From: Cellulosimicrobium cellulans | GTDB lineage: Bacteria > Actinomycetota > Actinomycetes > Actinomycetales > Cellulomonadaceae | Reading direction: 5' to 3' | DNA: 64,000 bases | Assembly (NCBI RefSeq): GCF_001722485.1 | Contig: NZ_LWGL01000002.1 | Location: 1 to 64,000, forward strand | Shown here: one piece after another, positions 26,843 through 35,552 of the stretch | Layout of the letters: the number at the start of each line of letters is the position of its first letter | Position numbering within the stretch: the stretch's first letter is position 1 | Position numbers and translations under genes: made by a program | Notes under the pieces: generated by a model | The model's input: the letters and a program-made list of their open reading frames with translations, nothing else | Told to the model about the DNA's origin: nothing | Databases searched by the model: none

Positions 26843-27120
26843 CCGGCAGCGCGTGGGACCGCCTCGTCGCCCGGCTGCGCGGCTGGTGGCGACGGGCCGA
26901 CGACGTCCGGACCGGCACCCGCTGGTCGAGCATCGCCACGGTGCTGGGCGGGATCGCCGTCGCGCTGCTCTGCCTCTCGCTCGTGCTGCGTGGCCGCACG
27001 TGGGCGTGGGTGCCGCTCGTGATCGCGGCCGCGGTCGCGCTGCGCGAGGTGCGGTACCTCCAGCGCGTCGCCCGGGGCGGGCGGCGCGGCCCGCGGTACC
27101 AGGAGAACGCGCCGCGCTGA
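26839..27120 (+). CDS. Small two-span membrane protein, unknown
   Basis: 93 aa. Basic/Trp-rich N-terminus (LVARLRGWWRRADD), two hydrophobic segments (IATVLGGIAVALLCLSLVL and WAWVPLVIAAAVAL) and an Arg/Gly-rich tail. GTG start overlaps the oxidoreductase stop by 4 bp, so it is co-translated with it. I recognise no family. Confidence 0.75.
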   Translation: MTGSAWDRLVARLRGWWRRADDVRTGTRWSSIATVLGGIAVALLCLSLVLRGRTWAWVPLVIAAAVALREVRYLQRVARGGRRGPRYQENAPR

Positions 27121-27262
27121 CGCACGGCCCTGCCGGGGTCATCCGCAGGTCGCACACCGGCGGACCGCAGGATCCACCGGACGGACGACGCGCGCAGACC
27201 TGTCCGTGGCGAAGACTGGGGTACGACGCCGGGCCACGGCGTCGAGACTCCCGGAGGCACAC

Positions 27263-27487
27263 GTGACCAGCCAGCTCCCCACGCGCGAGACGACGTCGTC
27301 GCCCCGCGCCGCGGCGCGCGGCGCACGCTCCACCGCGGGCCGCGCCCGCCGCCGTCCCGCGACCACCCCCGCCCGACCGGCGGTCCCGCCCGTCGAGCGC
27401 GCCAACGGGTGGGTCGTCGCGGTCGCCGTCGTCGCCGGTGCCGTGCTGTTCTCGTGGCTCGCGATGAACGCGTTCCTCGGCGGCTGA
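27263..27487 (+). CDS. Small C-terminally anchored membrane protein, unknown
   Basis: 74 aa from a GTG preceded by GGAGG 7 nt upstream. The first ~45 residues are Ala/Arg/Pro/Thr-rich and likely disordered; the C-terminus is one hydrophobic helix (WVVAVAVVAGAVLFSWLAM). No family recognised. It stands alone between the LLM group and the methyltransferase. Confidence 0.65.
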   Translation: MTSQLPTRETTSSPRAAARGARSTAGRARRRPATTPARPAVPPVERANGWVVAVAVVAGAVLFSWLAMNAFLGG

Positions 27488-27644
27488 CCGAGCGCTGCGT
27501 CCCCGCTCCGGCGCTGCGTCCCGAGACGCATCGTTCGGACCTGGACGCAGCCCTCGACGCGGGGCCCGCCGAGGTCTACCGTCGAGGGACGGGCGCCGTC
27601 GCCCTGCGGCGTGCGCCCGGCCAACGTCCCGGACGGGAGCACCC

Positions 27645-28802
27645 ATGGGCACCACGGACGAGGAGACGGACGCCGCGCCGGCACCGGCCGCCGAGCCCGG
27701 GCGAGAGGCGGTCGACACGTTCGCCGAGCGCCTGTTCACCGCGACGCTCGGCGCGATCGACGTGCTCGCCGTGCACGTGGGCGACCGGCTCGGCTGGTAC
27801 CGCGCCCTGGCCGACGCCGGTCCCCTCACGTCCACCGCGCTCGCCGAGCGCACCGGGACCCACGAGCGCTACGCGCGCGAGTGGCTCGAGCAGCAGGCCG
27901 CGTCCGGGATCCTCGCTGCCGAGGACCCTGCCGCCGGCCCCGCGCTCGTCGCCGACCCGGCCGACGTCGCCCGCGAACGCCGCTACGCCCTGCCGGCCGC
28001 GCACGCCGAGGTGCTGACCGACGGTTCGTCGCTGGCATACTCCGCGCCGCTCGCGCGCTTCGTCGGCGCCGTCGGGCCCCAGCTGCCCCACCTGCTGGAC
28101 GCGTACCGCGCCGGCGGCGGCGTGTCGTGGGACCAGCTCGGCGACGACGCGCGCGAGGCCCAGGCGGACGTCAACCGGCCGTGGTTCGAGCACAGGCTGG
28201 CGCCGACGCTCGCGGGGCTGCCCGAGGTGCACGACGTCCTGTCGCGCCCGGGTGCGCGCGTGGTCGACGTCGGGTGCGGGTTCGGCTGGTCGACGCTCGC
28301 GCTCGCGCAGGCGTACCCGGACGCCGTGGTGCGCGGCATCGACGTGGACCGGCCGTCCGTCGAGGCGGCGCGTGCGGCGGCGGCCGCGGCCGGTCTGGCC
28401 GACCGCGTGACCTTCCACCATGCCGACGCCGCGGAGCTCCACCTGGCCGAGCCGTGCGACGCGGCGTTCGCGTTCGAGTGCGTCCACGACCTGCCGAGGC
28501 CGGTCGCCGTCCTCGACGCGGTGCGGCGCGCGGTGCGGCCGGACGGCGTCGTCGTGGTCATGGACGAGGCCGTCGCGGACGAGTTCGCCGCCCCGGCCGA
28601 CGACGTCGACCGGATCATGTACGGCTACAGCCTCTTCGTGTGCCTGCCCGACGGGATGTCGACCCAGCCGTCGGCCGGGACGGGGACCGTGATGCGGCCC
28701 GCGACGCTGCGCCGGTACGCGCTCGAGGCAGGGTTCGCCGGCGTCGAGGCGCTGCCCGTGGACGACTTCGCGTTCTTCCGCTTCTACCGGCTGGTGCTCT
28801 GA
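27645..28802 (+). CDS. Class I SAM-dependent methyltransferase
   Basis: 385 aa. An N-terminal winged-helix-like region (ALAERTGTHERYAREWLEQQ) precedes the Rossmann core: motif I VVDVGCGFGWST, acidic loop GIDVDRPSVEAA, and a post-motif AFAFECVHDLPRPVAVLDAV. The layout resembles O-/C-methyltransferases with an HTH-like dimerisation domain. Substrate unknown. ATG with GGGAGC upstream. Its last 19 bp overlap the convergent MOSC gene. Confidence 0.85.
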   Translation: MGTTDEETDAAPAPAAEPGREAVDTFAERLFTATLGAIDVLAVHVGDRLGWYRALADAGPLTSTALAERTGTHERYAREWLEQQAASGILAAEDPAAGPALVADPADVARERRYALPAAHAEVLTDGSSLAYSAPLARFVGAVGPQLPHLLDAYRAGGGVSWDQLGDDAREAQADVNRPWFEHRLAPTLAGLPEVHDVLSRPGARVVDVGCGFGWSTLALAQAYPDAVVRGIDVDRPSVEAARAAAAAAGLADRVTFHHADAAELHLAEPCDAAFAFECVHDLPRPVAVLDAVRRAVRPDGVVVVMDEAVADEFAAPADDVDRIMYGYSLFVCLPDGMSTQPSAGTGTVMRPATLRRYALEAGFAGVEALPVDDFAFFRFYRLVL

Positions 28803-29245
28803 GGCGCTTCCCAGTGCGCCTCGTCGCCGACGCGGATGGTGCCCGACGAGAGCAGGCGGCACACGACGCCGCCGCGGTCGTGCATCGAGCGCATCGCACC
28901 GGGGGCGATCCAGTCGTCGAGGAGACGGCACGGTGCGGCGATGCGCAGCACCTGGAGCTCGACGTCGCCGAGCCGCAGGAACGAGTTCGGCCGGGTGGGC
29001 AGGTCCCCGTGGTCGAGCGTGATGTTGCGCCGCGTGAGACCCGGGTCGATCTCCTGGCCGAGGATCTCGGACGCCGCCCGGAGGTCGGCCAGCGTCTGGA
29101 CGGTCACGTGCCGGTGCTTGGACCCGTGGTAGCGGTCGCCGACGAGCCCGCGCCCCTCCTCCGCCTCGACCTCGAGGACGGTGCGGGTGGGCAGACGCCG
29201 GGCCTTGGCGACGTGGATCGAGAGCACGCGCGGGGTGTCGGTCAC
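28784..29245 (-). CDS. MOSC domain protein
   Basis: 153 aa. MOSC (molybdenum cofactor sulfurase C-terminal) core with GLVGDRYHG, a RRNITLDHGDL segment and the conserved Cys in RIAAPCRLLDD. Proteins of this size are stand-alone MOSC proteins thought to handle sulfur or Moco-linked chemistry. GTG start with a GGTGGGG-type ribosome site; it ends in TAG, unusual here. Divergent from a TetR gene that may control it. Confidence 0.85.
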   Translation of the reverse strand: MTDTPRVLSIHVAKARRLPTRTVLEVEAEEGRGLVGDRYHGSKHRHVTVQTLADLRAASEILGQEIDPGLTRRNITLDHGDLPTRPNSFLRLGDVELQVLRIAAPCRLLDDWIAPGAMRSMHDRGGVVCRLLSSGTIRVGDEAHWEAPQSTSR

Positions 29246-29317
29246 GTCCCCACCCTGGCACCCGCGGGCGCCGGGCGCGACGGGCGGCACGTGACCCGCG
29301 CACGGCCGGTCCGCGAC

Positions 29318-29333
29318 CGGTACGGGTGTACCG
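29318..29333. promoter_or_regulatory. Inverted repeat in the MOSC/TetR divergent region
   Basis: CGGTAC-GGGT-GTACCG overlaps the TACCGT -10-like hexamer (29329-29334) of the TetR gene, as expected for an autorepressor operator. Confidence 0.55.
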
Positions 29334-29342
29334 TCGGCAGGC

Positions 29343-30104
29343 ATGACCGACGTCCGCAGCCGCACGCACGCCCAGGCCGTCGACGCAGCGATCGGGCTCT
29401 TCACGCGCCAGGGGTACGAGCAGACCACCGTCGAGGAGATCGCCGACGCCGCGCAGGTCAGCCGGGCCACGTTCTTCCGCCGGTACCGCTCGAAGGAGGA
29501 CGTGGTCTTCGCGGACCACGAGCTGCTGCTCGACGAGGTCGTCGTCATGCTCGCCGCGACGCGGCCCGTGCCCGACGCCGCGGGGAACCTCGTGCCGGAC
29601 CCGTCGGTCGACCCGTACCTCGAGGTGTGCCGCGCGGCGCGCCTCGTGTTCGACCACCACGTCGGTCAGCGCGAGACGTCGATCGCCCGGTGGCACCTCC
29701 TCCAGCAGGTGCCCGCCCTGCGCGACCGCGAGCTCGTCACCACGCACCGCTACGAGCGGGCGTTCACGGCCTACCTGCGCGACGCGCTGCCGCCCGACAA
29801 GCGCCGCTCGACCGCCTCGATCGCGTTCGCCGCGTCCGTCGTCGCCGTCCACAACGCGCTCCTGCGGCGCTGGCTGCGCGACCCGGAGCAGGACCTGCGC
29901 CCGCAGCTCGAGGAGGCGTTCGCCGACCTGCGCAAGGCCGCCGTCGGGCGCTACACCGTCGACGACGCCCCCGTCGACGGCGGGACCCGCGGCACGGACT
30001 CGACGAACGGGCACCGCGTCGTCGTCACGGTCGTGGACGCGGGGGCGGATCCCGCGGACGTGGCGGACGACGTCGCCCGCGCCGTCCGCGACGCGCTCGC
30101 CTGA
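29343..30104 (+). CDS. TetR-family transcriptional regulator
   Basis: 253 aa. N-terminal HTH (AAIGLFTRQGYEQTTVEEIA, AAQVSRATFFRRYRSKEDVV) is classic TetR. The C-terminal third carries an extra Thr/Asp/Val-rich segment (RVVVTVVDAGADPADVADDV) not usual in the family. The ATG follows TACCGT by 8 nt. Divergent from the MOSC gene, with a 6-bp inverted repeat between. Ligand unknown. Confidence 0.88.
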   Translation: MTDVRSRTHAQAVDAAIGLFTRQGYEQTTVEEIADAAQVSRATFFRRYRSKEDVVFADHELLLDEVVVMLAATRPVPDAAGNLVPDPSVDPYLEVCRAARLVFDHHVGQRETSIARWHLLQQVPALRDRELVTTHRYERAFTAYLRDALPPDKRRSTASIAFAASVVAVHNALLRRWLRDPEQDLRPQLEEAFADLRKAAVGRYTVDDAPVDGGTRGTDSTNGHRVVVTVVDAGADPADVADDVARAVRDALA

Positions 30105-30188
30105 CCGGCCGCGCGGACGACCTGACCGCCCGCTGCGTCGCGGGAATGGCCGGGTAGCATCGGGGGTTGCAGAACGCAGTACGCACGA

Positions 30189-30311
30189 ACGTGCTCCGGG
30201 GTCGGTGCAATTCCGAGCCGGCGGTAACAGTCCGCGACCCGCGCCCTACGCGCGGTTGACCTGGTGGAACTCCAGGACCGACGGTGACAGTCCGGATGGG
30301 AGGAAGCACGT
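30189..30311 (+). promoter_or_regulatory. FMN riboswitch (RFN element)
   Basis: Conserved RFN blocks are visible: GGGTCGGTGCAATTCCGA, CCGGCGGTAACAGTCC, ACCGACGGTGACAGTCCGGA and GATGGGAGGAAGCA. The P1 stem pairs ACGTGCT (30189-30195) with AGCACGT (30305-30311). It precedes the PnuC-like gene by about 170 nt and should repress it when FMN is abundant. Confidence 0.95.
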
Positions 30312-30482
30312 GCGGCGCGGCCGTCCCCACGGCGTGCGCCCGCCGAGACGATCGGCGAGCCCGCACCGGAGCTGACCGGTCTCGCCGTGGTGAGCGACGG
30401 CGTCGGCCCTCACGGGCCGCGACGACCCGGCGCCCGCCCTCGCCCCGGAGCACCCGTGCCTGGGAAGGACGAGGGACATCCG

Positions 30483-31184
30483 ATGGACCTGATGGCGCTG
30501 TTCGACGCGCAGCTCACGATCGGCGACCAGCACCTGCTGTGGCGCGAGATCGTCGGCAACGGGTTCGGCCTGGCGTCGGCGCTGGGCGGCATGCGGCGCA
30601 AGGTGTGGGCGTGGCCGGTCGGCATCGTCGGCAACCTGCTGCTGCTCACTGTGTTCCTCGGCGCGGTGTTCGCGACGCCGAACCCCGTGAACCTGCTCGG
30701 CCAGGCCGGTCGGCAGGTCATGTTCGTCGTCGTGTCCGTGTACGGGTGGGTGCAGTGGCGCCGCACGCAGCAGCGGCTGGGCGGCGCGGACGCCGACAGC
30801 CACGGCGTGAGCGTCGTCCCGCAGTGGGCGACGGCGCGCCAGCGGATCCTCCTCGCGGTCGCCCTCGTCGGCGGCACCGCCCTGCTGACGCCGCTGTTCC
30901 GCGCGCTCGGCTCCTACGAGCCCGTCTGGGCGGACGCGTGGATCTTCATGGGGTCGCTGCTCGCGACGTACGGCATGGCGAAGGGCTGGGTCGAGTTCTG
31001 GCTGATCTGGGTCGCGGTCGACGTCGTCGGCGTGCCGCTGCTCGTGTCCGCCGGGTACTACGCGTCCGCGTTCATGTACGTGTTCTACGGCGCGTTCACG
31101 CTCGTCGGGTTCTTCGTGTGGTGGCGCGTCAACCGGCGCGCCACGGCCGAGGCGGCCGCAGCGGGAGTACCCGCGGCGGCCTGA
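30483..31184 (+). CDS. PnuC-family transporter, probable riboflavin importer (PnuX/RibM type)
   Basis: 233-aa membrane protein with seven or so hydrophobic segments and the PnuC fold (VWAWPVGIVGNLLLL, QVMFVVVSVYGWVQW, FWLIWVAVDVVGVPLL). PnuC proteins carry nicotinamide riboside, but those behind an FMN riboswitch, as here, are riboflavin/FMN-precursor transporters in Corynebacterium (PnuX) and Streptomyces (RibM). I use the ATG at 30483 that starts M-D-L-M-A-L-F. Substrate is inferred from the riboswitch. Confidence 0.88.
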   Translation: MDLMALFDAQLTIGDQHLLWREIVGNGFGLASALGGMRRKVWAWPVGIVGNLLLLTVFLGAVFATPNPVNLLGQAGRQVMFVVVSVYGWVQWRRTQQRLGGADADSHGVSVVPQWATARQRILLAVALVGGTALLTPLFRALGSYEPVWADAWIFMGSLLATYGMAKGWVEFWLIWVAVDVVGVPLLVSAGYYASAFMYVFYGAFTLVGFFVWWRVNRRATAEAAAAGVPAAA

Positions 31185-31188
31185 CCGC

Positions 31189-31863
31189 TCACCCGTCGAA
31201 CAGCATCCGGTCCGACGGCGCGACCCGGTACGCACCGAGCGACGGTTCCGCGCACACCGCGTTCACGACCGCGTCGCCGCCGCCGACGTAGGTGGCGGTC
31301 GAGTCGATCTCCGCCCCGACGAACCATGACCGGTCGCGCGGCCACCACAGGTCGGGCGGCTGGCCGTGGCGGCGGAAGGCCGCGACGTCGGCGACGGTGC
31401 CCGTCCACAGGTGGTACTCGCGGTGCGGGAGGAGCAGCATCGGCGCGGCAGGGCGTTCGACGAGCGTCGGCGCGAGCCGTCGCCAGCCCTCCTCCCGGGC
31501 GGCGGCGAGCTCCTCCTCCGTCGGGCGCGGCTCGTCCCCGTCCCCGCCGACGACCACGCCCATGCCCGACGTCGCCCGCGGGTCGGTGCCGCGGTCGTAG
31601 AGGATCGGGTGGCCCGTCCACAGCGCGAGGTGCACGGGCTGGCTGCGCGTGAACGCGGCGAGCACCCGCGCCAGGTCCTCCGCCTGCGTCACCGCGGTCA
31701 CCACCCCCGTCGCGTCGTGCTCGGGGCCGGGGACGCACGCGTACGCCGCGTACCCGCGCGGGACGGTGCCGTCGACGCGCGGCCCGAAGCCGCCGAGACG
31801 GCCGGCGATCCACTGCCCGGCCGACGCGTCCTCGTCCCAGGCCACCGCGCCGAGCTCTCCCAC
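31189..31863 (-). CDS. Conserved hypothetical actinobacterial protein
   Basis: 224 aa, soluble, no signal peptide. Recognisable features are Trp/Pro-rich blocks (REYHLWTGTV, DLWWPRDRSWFVGAEIDS) typical of an uncharacterised actinobacterial family. The GTG at 31863 is 7 nt after TACAGT (complement of 31871-31876); GTG 31872 in frame is an alternative. It ends 5 bp from the convergent PnuX stop. Confidence 0.75.
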   Translation of the reverse strand: MGELGAVAWDEDASAGQWIAGRLGGFGPRVDGTVPRGYAAYACVPGPEHDATGVVTAVTQAEDLARVLAAFTRSQPVHLALWTGHPILYDRGTDPRATSGMGVVVGGDGDEPRPTEEELAAAREEGWRRLAPTLVERPAAPMLLLPHREYHLWTGTVADVAAFRRHGQPPDLWWPRDRSWFVGAEIDSTATYVGGGDAVVNAVCAEPSLGAYRVAPSDRMLFDG

Positions 31864-31904
31864 GTCGGGCACTGTACGACGACACCGGTGATACCTGATC
31901 TCAC

Positions 31905-31933
31905 TTGACTGATACGCAGTATCGGCGCACGAT
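31905..31933 (+). promoter_or_regulatory. Candidate promoter/operator of the acyl-CoA dehydrogenase-thiolase operon
   Basis: TTGACT at 31905-31910 and a weak CACGAT at 31928-31933 (17-bp spacer) enclose GATAC-GCA-GTATC (31911-31923), an inverted repeat suited to a fatty-acid-type repressor. The regulator is not identified. Confidence 0.35.
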
Positions 31934-32025
31934 GGGAACGACCGTCGCCGACGCCGGCACCGCGGCCCGGGAGACGTGCCGGGACGGTCGCTGCACGCGC
32001 ACGACCCCTCGAGCCTGGAGCACCG

Positions 32026-33270
32026 ATGCCCCCCACCACGCCGACCACGCCCGGTGTCACCGAGCCCGCCTACGACCTCACGACGCCGCTCGACGTCGAC
32101 TACGCGGGCGCGTTCGCGCACGCGACGGAGGCCGACCGCGCCCACCAGCTGCGCGTGCGGCAGTTCGTCCAGGACGAGGTGCTGCCCGTCATCGACGAGT
32201 ACTGGGAGCGCGCGGAGGTCCCGCTCGGCCTGGTGAAGCGCATGGCGGAGCTCGACTTCCTGCGCGACGGCGTCGACGTCGACGGCCGCCAGCGCATCAG
32301 CCACCTGGGCGCAGGCCTCGCCGCCATGGAGATGTCGCGCGGCGACGGCTCCGTCGCGACGATCTGCGGGGTGCAGGGCGGGCTTGCGCTGCGCTCGATC
32401 CAGATGCTCGGCTCCGACGAGCAGCGCGCCCGCTGGGCAGAGCCGATGGCGCGCGGCGAGGTCATCGGCGCCTTCGCGCTCACGGAGCCGACGCACGGCT
32501 CGGACTCGGTCTCGCTCGAGACGACCGCCCGCCGCGAGATTCGCGACGGCGTCGAGGGATACGTGCTCAACGGCGAGAAGAAGTGGATCGGCAACGGGTC
32601 GTCGGGCGACATCACGGTCGTGTGGGCGCGCCTCGTGGGAGAGGACGGCGACGGGCAGGTCCACGGTTTCGTCGTCCCGCAGGACTCCCCCGGCTACACC
32701 GGCACCACCATCACCGGCAAGGTGTCGCTGCGCGCGATCTGGCAGGCGCACGTCGTGCTCGACGACGTGTTCGTCCCCGCGGGGAACGCCCTCCCGGGCG
32801 CGCGGTCGTTCAAGGACACCGCGCGCGTGCTGTTCGCGACGCGCCTCGGGGTGGCGTGGGCCGCCGTCGGGCACGCGGTCGCCTGCTACGAGACCGCCGT
32901 CGCGTACGCGACGCAGCGCGTGCAGTTCGGCCGCCCGCTCGCGGCGAACCAGATGATCCAGGAGCGCCTCACCCGGATGCTGTCGACGCTCACGCAGCTG
33001 CAGCTCCTCGTCGCCCGGATGACGCAGCACGCGGACGCGGGCACGCTCACCGGCCCGCAGGCGTCGCTCGCCAAGTACACGTGCACGCGCGGCGCGCGGG
33101 AGATCGCCGCGAGCGCCCGCGACCTGCTCGGCGGCAACGGCATCCTGCTTGCGAACCGCGTCGCCCGGCACTTCGCCGACGTCGAGGCGCTGCACACGTA
33201 CGAGGGCACCGAGTCCGTGCAGGCCCTCATCGTCGGTCGTGACGTCACCGGCGTCTCGGCGTTCGCCTGA
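32026..33270 (+). CDS. Acyl-CoA dehydrogenase (glutaryl-CoA dehydrogenase-like)
   Basis: 414 aa FAD enzyme of beta-oxidation or amino acid catabolism. Motifs: FALTEPTHGSDSVSLET (FAD-binding), GEKKWIGNGSSGD, RVQFGRPLAANQMIQ, and the C-terminal ARDLLGGNGI ... TYEGTESVQALIVGRDVTG, whose Glu (TYEGT) is in the catalytic-base position of glutaryl-CoA-type enzymes. Forms an operon with a thiolase 25 bp downstream. Confidence 0.92.
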   Translation: MPPTTPTTPGVTEPAYDLTTPLDVDYAGAFAHATEADRAHQLRVRQFVQDEVLPVIDEYWERAEVPLGLVKRMAELDFLRDGVDVDGRQRISHLGAGLAAMEMSRGDGSVATICGVQGGLALRSIQMLGSDEQRARWAEPMARGEVIGAFALTEPTHGSDSVSLETTARREIRDGVEGYVLNGEKKWIGNGSSGDITVVWARLVGEDGDGQVHGFVVPQDSPGYTGTTITGKVSLRAIWQAHVVLDDVFVPAGNALPGARSFKDTARVLFATRLGVAWAAVGHAVACYETAVAYATQRVQFGRPLAANQMIQERLTRMLSTLTQLQLLVARMTQHADAGTLTGPQASLAKYTCTRGAREIAASARDLLGGNGILLANRVARHFADVEALHTYEGTESVQALIVGRDVTGVSAFA

Positions 33271-33295
33271 CCCACCGCACCGGACGGAGCACACC

Positions 33296-34531
33296 ATGAC
33301 CGCACCCGCCGCCGAGGTCACGCCCGGGGAGATCACGCCGGAGGACGAGGTCACGCCCGTCCTGCTGCACGGCGCGCGCACCCCGTTCACGCGGTTCCGC
33401 GGCGCGCTCGCGTCGTTGTCCGCCGCCGAGCTCGGCGCGCACGCGATCCGCGGCGCGCTCGCCGCGGCGGGCGTGCGGCCCGAGCAGGTCGACGCCGTGA
33501 TCGTCGGCCAGGTCGTCCAGGCGGGCGCGAAGCAGGGCCCGGCCCGGCAGGCCGCGATCCGTGCCGGCCTCGGCTGGGACGTCCCGACGGTGACGATCAA
33601 CAAGCTGTGCCTGTCCGGCCTCACGGCGGTCATCGACGCCGCACGGCTCGTGCGCACCGGCGAGGCGGGCGTCGTCGTCGCGGGCGGCCAGGAGTCCATG
33701 ACGAACGCGCCGCACCTCGTGCTGGGCTCGCGCTCCGGCTTCGCGTTCGGCGACGTGACGATGGCCGACTCCCTCACCCACGACGGCCTCGACGACCCGT
33801 TCAGCGGCGAGGTCATGGGAGAGCTCACCGACAAGGGCTGCGCGACGCGCGGCATCGGCCGTCCCGAGCAGGACGCCTACGCGCTGCGCTCGCACCAGCG
33901 CGCGGCCGCCGCGCGCGACGCCGGCCGGCTCGCCGACGAGATCGCGCCGGTCAGCGTGCCGCAGCGCAAGGGCGAGCCGGTCGTCGTCGAGCACGACGAG
34001 GGCGTGCGTGCCGACACGACGCTCGAGGCGCTGCAGCGCCTGCGCCCCGCGTTCGTCCCGGACGGCACCATCACCGCCGGGTCGAGCTCGCCGCTGTCCG
34101 ACGGCGCGGCAGCGGTCGTCGTCGCGAGCCGCGCCTTCGCGAGGCGCAACGGCCTGCCGTGGCTGGCGGAGATCGGCGCGGCCGGGCAGGTCGCGGGTCC
34201 GGACGGCTCGCTGCACTCCCAGCCGTCGCGCGCGATCGAGGCGGCGCTCAAGCGCGAGGGGCTCGCGGCGTCGGACCTCGACCTCGTGGAGATCAACGAG
34301 GCGTTCGCGGCGGTCGCGCTGCAGTCGATCGCCGATCTCGGGATCGACCCGGACGTCGTGAACACCGACGGCGGCGCGATCGCGCTCGGCCACCCCGTCG
34401 GCGCGTCGGGTGCCCGGCTCGCGCTGCACCTCGCGCTCGCCCTGAACCGTCGGGGCGGCGGCGTCGGCGCCGCCTCGCTGTGCGGCGGCGGCGGTCAGGG
34501 CGACGCGCTGGTCCTGCACGTCCGGTCCTGA
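33296..34531 (+). CDS. Thiolase (acetyl-CoA C-acyltransferase)
   Basis: 411 aa. Catalytic Cys in KLCLSGLTAV, NEAFAA motif, GHPVGASGAR His and the C-terminal CGGGGQG Cys are all present. It catalyses the last step of beta-oxidation or acetoacetyl-CoA formation. ATG has CGGAG upstream. About 20 extra residues (EVTPGEITPEDEVTP) precede the usual N-terminus. Co-operonic with the acyl-CoA dehydrogenase. Confidence 0.94.
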   Translation: MTAPAAEVTPGEITPEDEVTPVLLHGARTPFTRFRGALASLSAAELGAHAIRGALAAAGVRPEQVDAVIVGQVVQAGAKQGPARQAAIRAGLGWDVPTVTINKLCLSGLTAVIDAARLVRTGEAGVVVAGGQESMTNAPHLVLGSRSGFAFGDVTMADSLTHDGLDDPFSGEVMGELTDKGCATRGIGRPEQDAYALRSHQRAAAARDAGRLADEIAPVSVPQRKGEPVVVEHDEGVRADTTLEALQRLRPAFVPDGTITAGSSSPLSDGAAAVVVASRAFARRNGLPWLAEIGAAGQVAGPDGSLHSQPSRAIEAALKREGLAASDLDLVEINEAFAAVALQSIADLGIDPDVVNTDGGAIALGHPVGASGARLALHLALALNRRGGGVGAASLCGGGGQGDALVLHVRS

Positions 34532-34704
34532 CCCGGTCGACGACCACTCTCGACGACGGTCCACGGGCGCGCTCCGGCCGCGCACGCGCCAGACCCGCGG
34601 GACGAAGCGGGAGAAAGCGGGGCGCTGACGCGTTTCGGCGCGCGCGCACCCCGCACCTCGTGCACGCTGACGAACGAGGTTCGGCGCGGTTCGCCGGGAG
34701 CGTG

Positions 34705-34756
34705 TGACGCAGATCGCGTCACGAGCGACCCGAGTCGCGTCATGGATCGCGTCACG
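34705..34756 (+). repeat. Cluster of GTGACGC/GCGTCAC half-sites
   Basis: Inverted pair GTGACGC (34705-34711) and GCGTCAC (34717-34723), followed by direct copies GCGTCAT (34738-34744) and GCGTCAC (34750-34756). They lie 40-90 bp before the 44-aa ORF and look like a multi-site operator. Confidence 0.5.
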
Positions 34757-34795
34757 TGCGGTCCCTCCTCCTGGAACACCATCGAGAGGACCGTC

Positions 34796-34930
34796 ATGAC
34801 GACCGACACGCTTGCCGGCACCGCACGCCGCGCGACCGCTCGCGCGCGCCGATCCCACCTGTCCGCCGTCGCCGTGGTCGCGGTCGGGCTGGTGGCCGGG
34901 TTCGCCGCCGGCCCGTTCCTGCTCGGCTGA
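34796..34930 (+). CDS. Small single-span membrane protein, unknown
   Basis: 44 aa: Thr/Ala/Arg-rich N-terminus, then one hydrophobic helix (LSAVAVVAVGLVAGFAAGPFLL). ATG preceded by GAGAGGA at good spacing and followed by a strong terminator, so a monocistronic gene is likely. Four repeated half-sites upstream suggest tight regulation. No family recognised. Confidence 0.6.
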   Translation: MTTDTLAGTARRATARARRSHLSAVAVVAVGLVAGFAAGPFLLG

Positions 34931-34943
34931 GCAGCGGCACGAG

Positions 34944-34969
34944 GGCCCGGGGACCGCGGTCCCCGGGCC
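34944..34969. terminator. Strong hairpin terminator
   Basis: 26-bp perfect palindrome (arm GGCCCGGGGACCG) 13 bp after the 44-aa ORF, also positioned to terminate the convergent Nudix gene. Confidence 0.8.
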
Positions 34970-34999
34970 TTCGCCGTCCCCGGCCCGGCAGGGCCGACG

Positions 35000-35470
35000 T
35001 CAGGCGTCGCGCAGCAGCTCCTCGAGACGGTCGAGCAGCGCGACCTGGCCCGAGACGACGAGCCCGCGGGCCCGAGCGACGGGGAACCACTGCGCCCGGT
35101 CCAGCTCGGGGAACTCCTGGAGCCGCCCCGACCGCGGCGGCCACTCCAGCGCGAACGTGCTGCTCGTGATGCGCGAGACGTCGAAATCCGCCGCGCGCGC
35201 CCACGCGGACACCTGCTTGCCGGCGCGCTGCCGCACCGTGCCGAGGTCGAGGTCCGGGCCCGAGCTCGCGGGCGGCGCGACGCCGAGCTCCTCGGTGAAC
35301 TCGCGCAGCGCGGCGGCGTGCGGCTCCTCGCCCGGGTCGATCTCCCCCTTGGGGATGGTCCACGCACCCGCGTCCTTGCGCGCCCAGAGCGGGCCGCCCA
35401 TGTGCCCGAGCAGCACCTCGACGACGCCGTCGCGCACGCGGTAGAGCACCAGGCCGGCCGACTGCTTCAT
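35000..35470 (-). CDS. Nudix hydrolase
   Basis: 156 aa. The Nudix box G-x5-E-x7-R-E-x2-E-E-x-G is intact around residues 41-63 (KGEIDPGEEPHAAALREF, then TEELG). Starts M-K-Q-S-A-G with a GGAAGGGAGG ribosome site. Likely hydrolyses a nucleoside diphosphate derivative; the substrate cannot be read from sequence. Divergent from ridA. Confidence 0.9.
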   Translation of the reverse strand: MKQSAGLVLYRVRDGVVEVLLGHMGGPLWARKDAGAWTIPKGEIDPGEEPHAAALREFTEELGVAPPASSGPDLDLGTVRQRAGKQVSAWARAADFDVSRITSSTFALEWPPRSGRLQEFPELDRAQWFPVARARGLVVSGQVALLDRLEELLRDA

Positions 35471-35552
35471 CCTCCCTTCCTACACACCCGATGTGTCGGG
35501 GGCACGGCGTAGCGTCGATCGCGGCTCACCGACGACGCCGAGGAGGCGCAGC

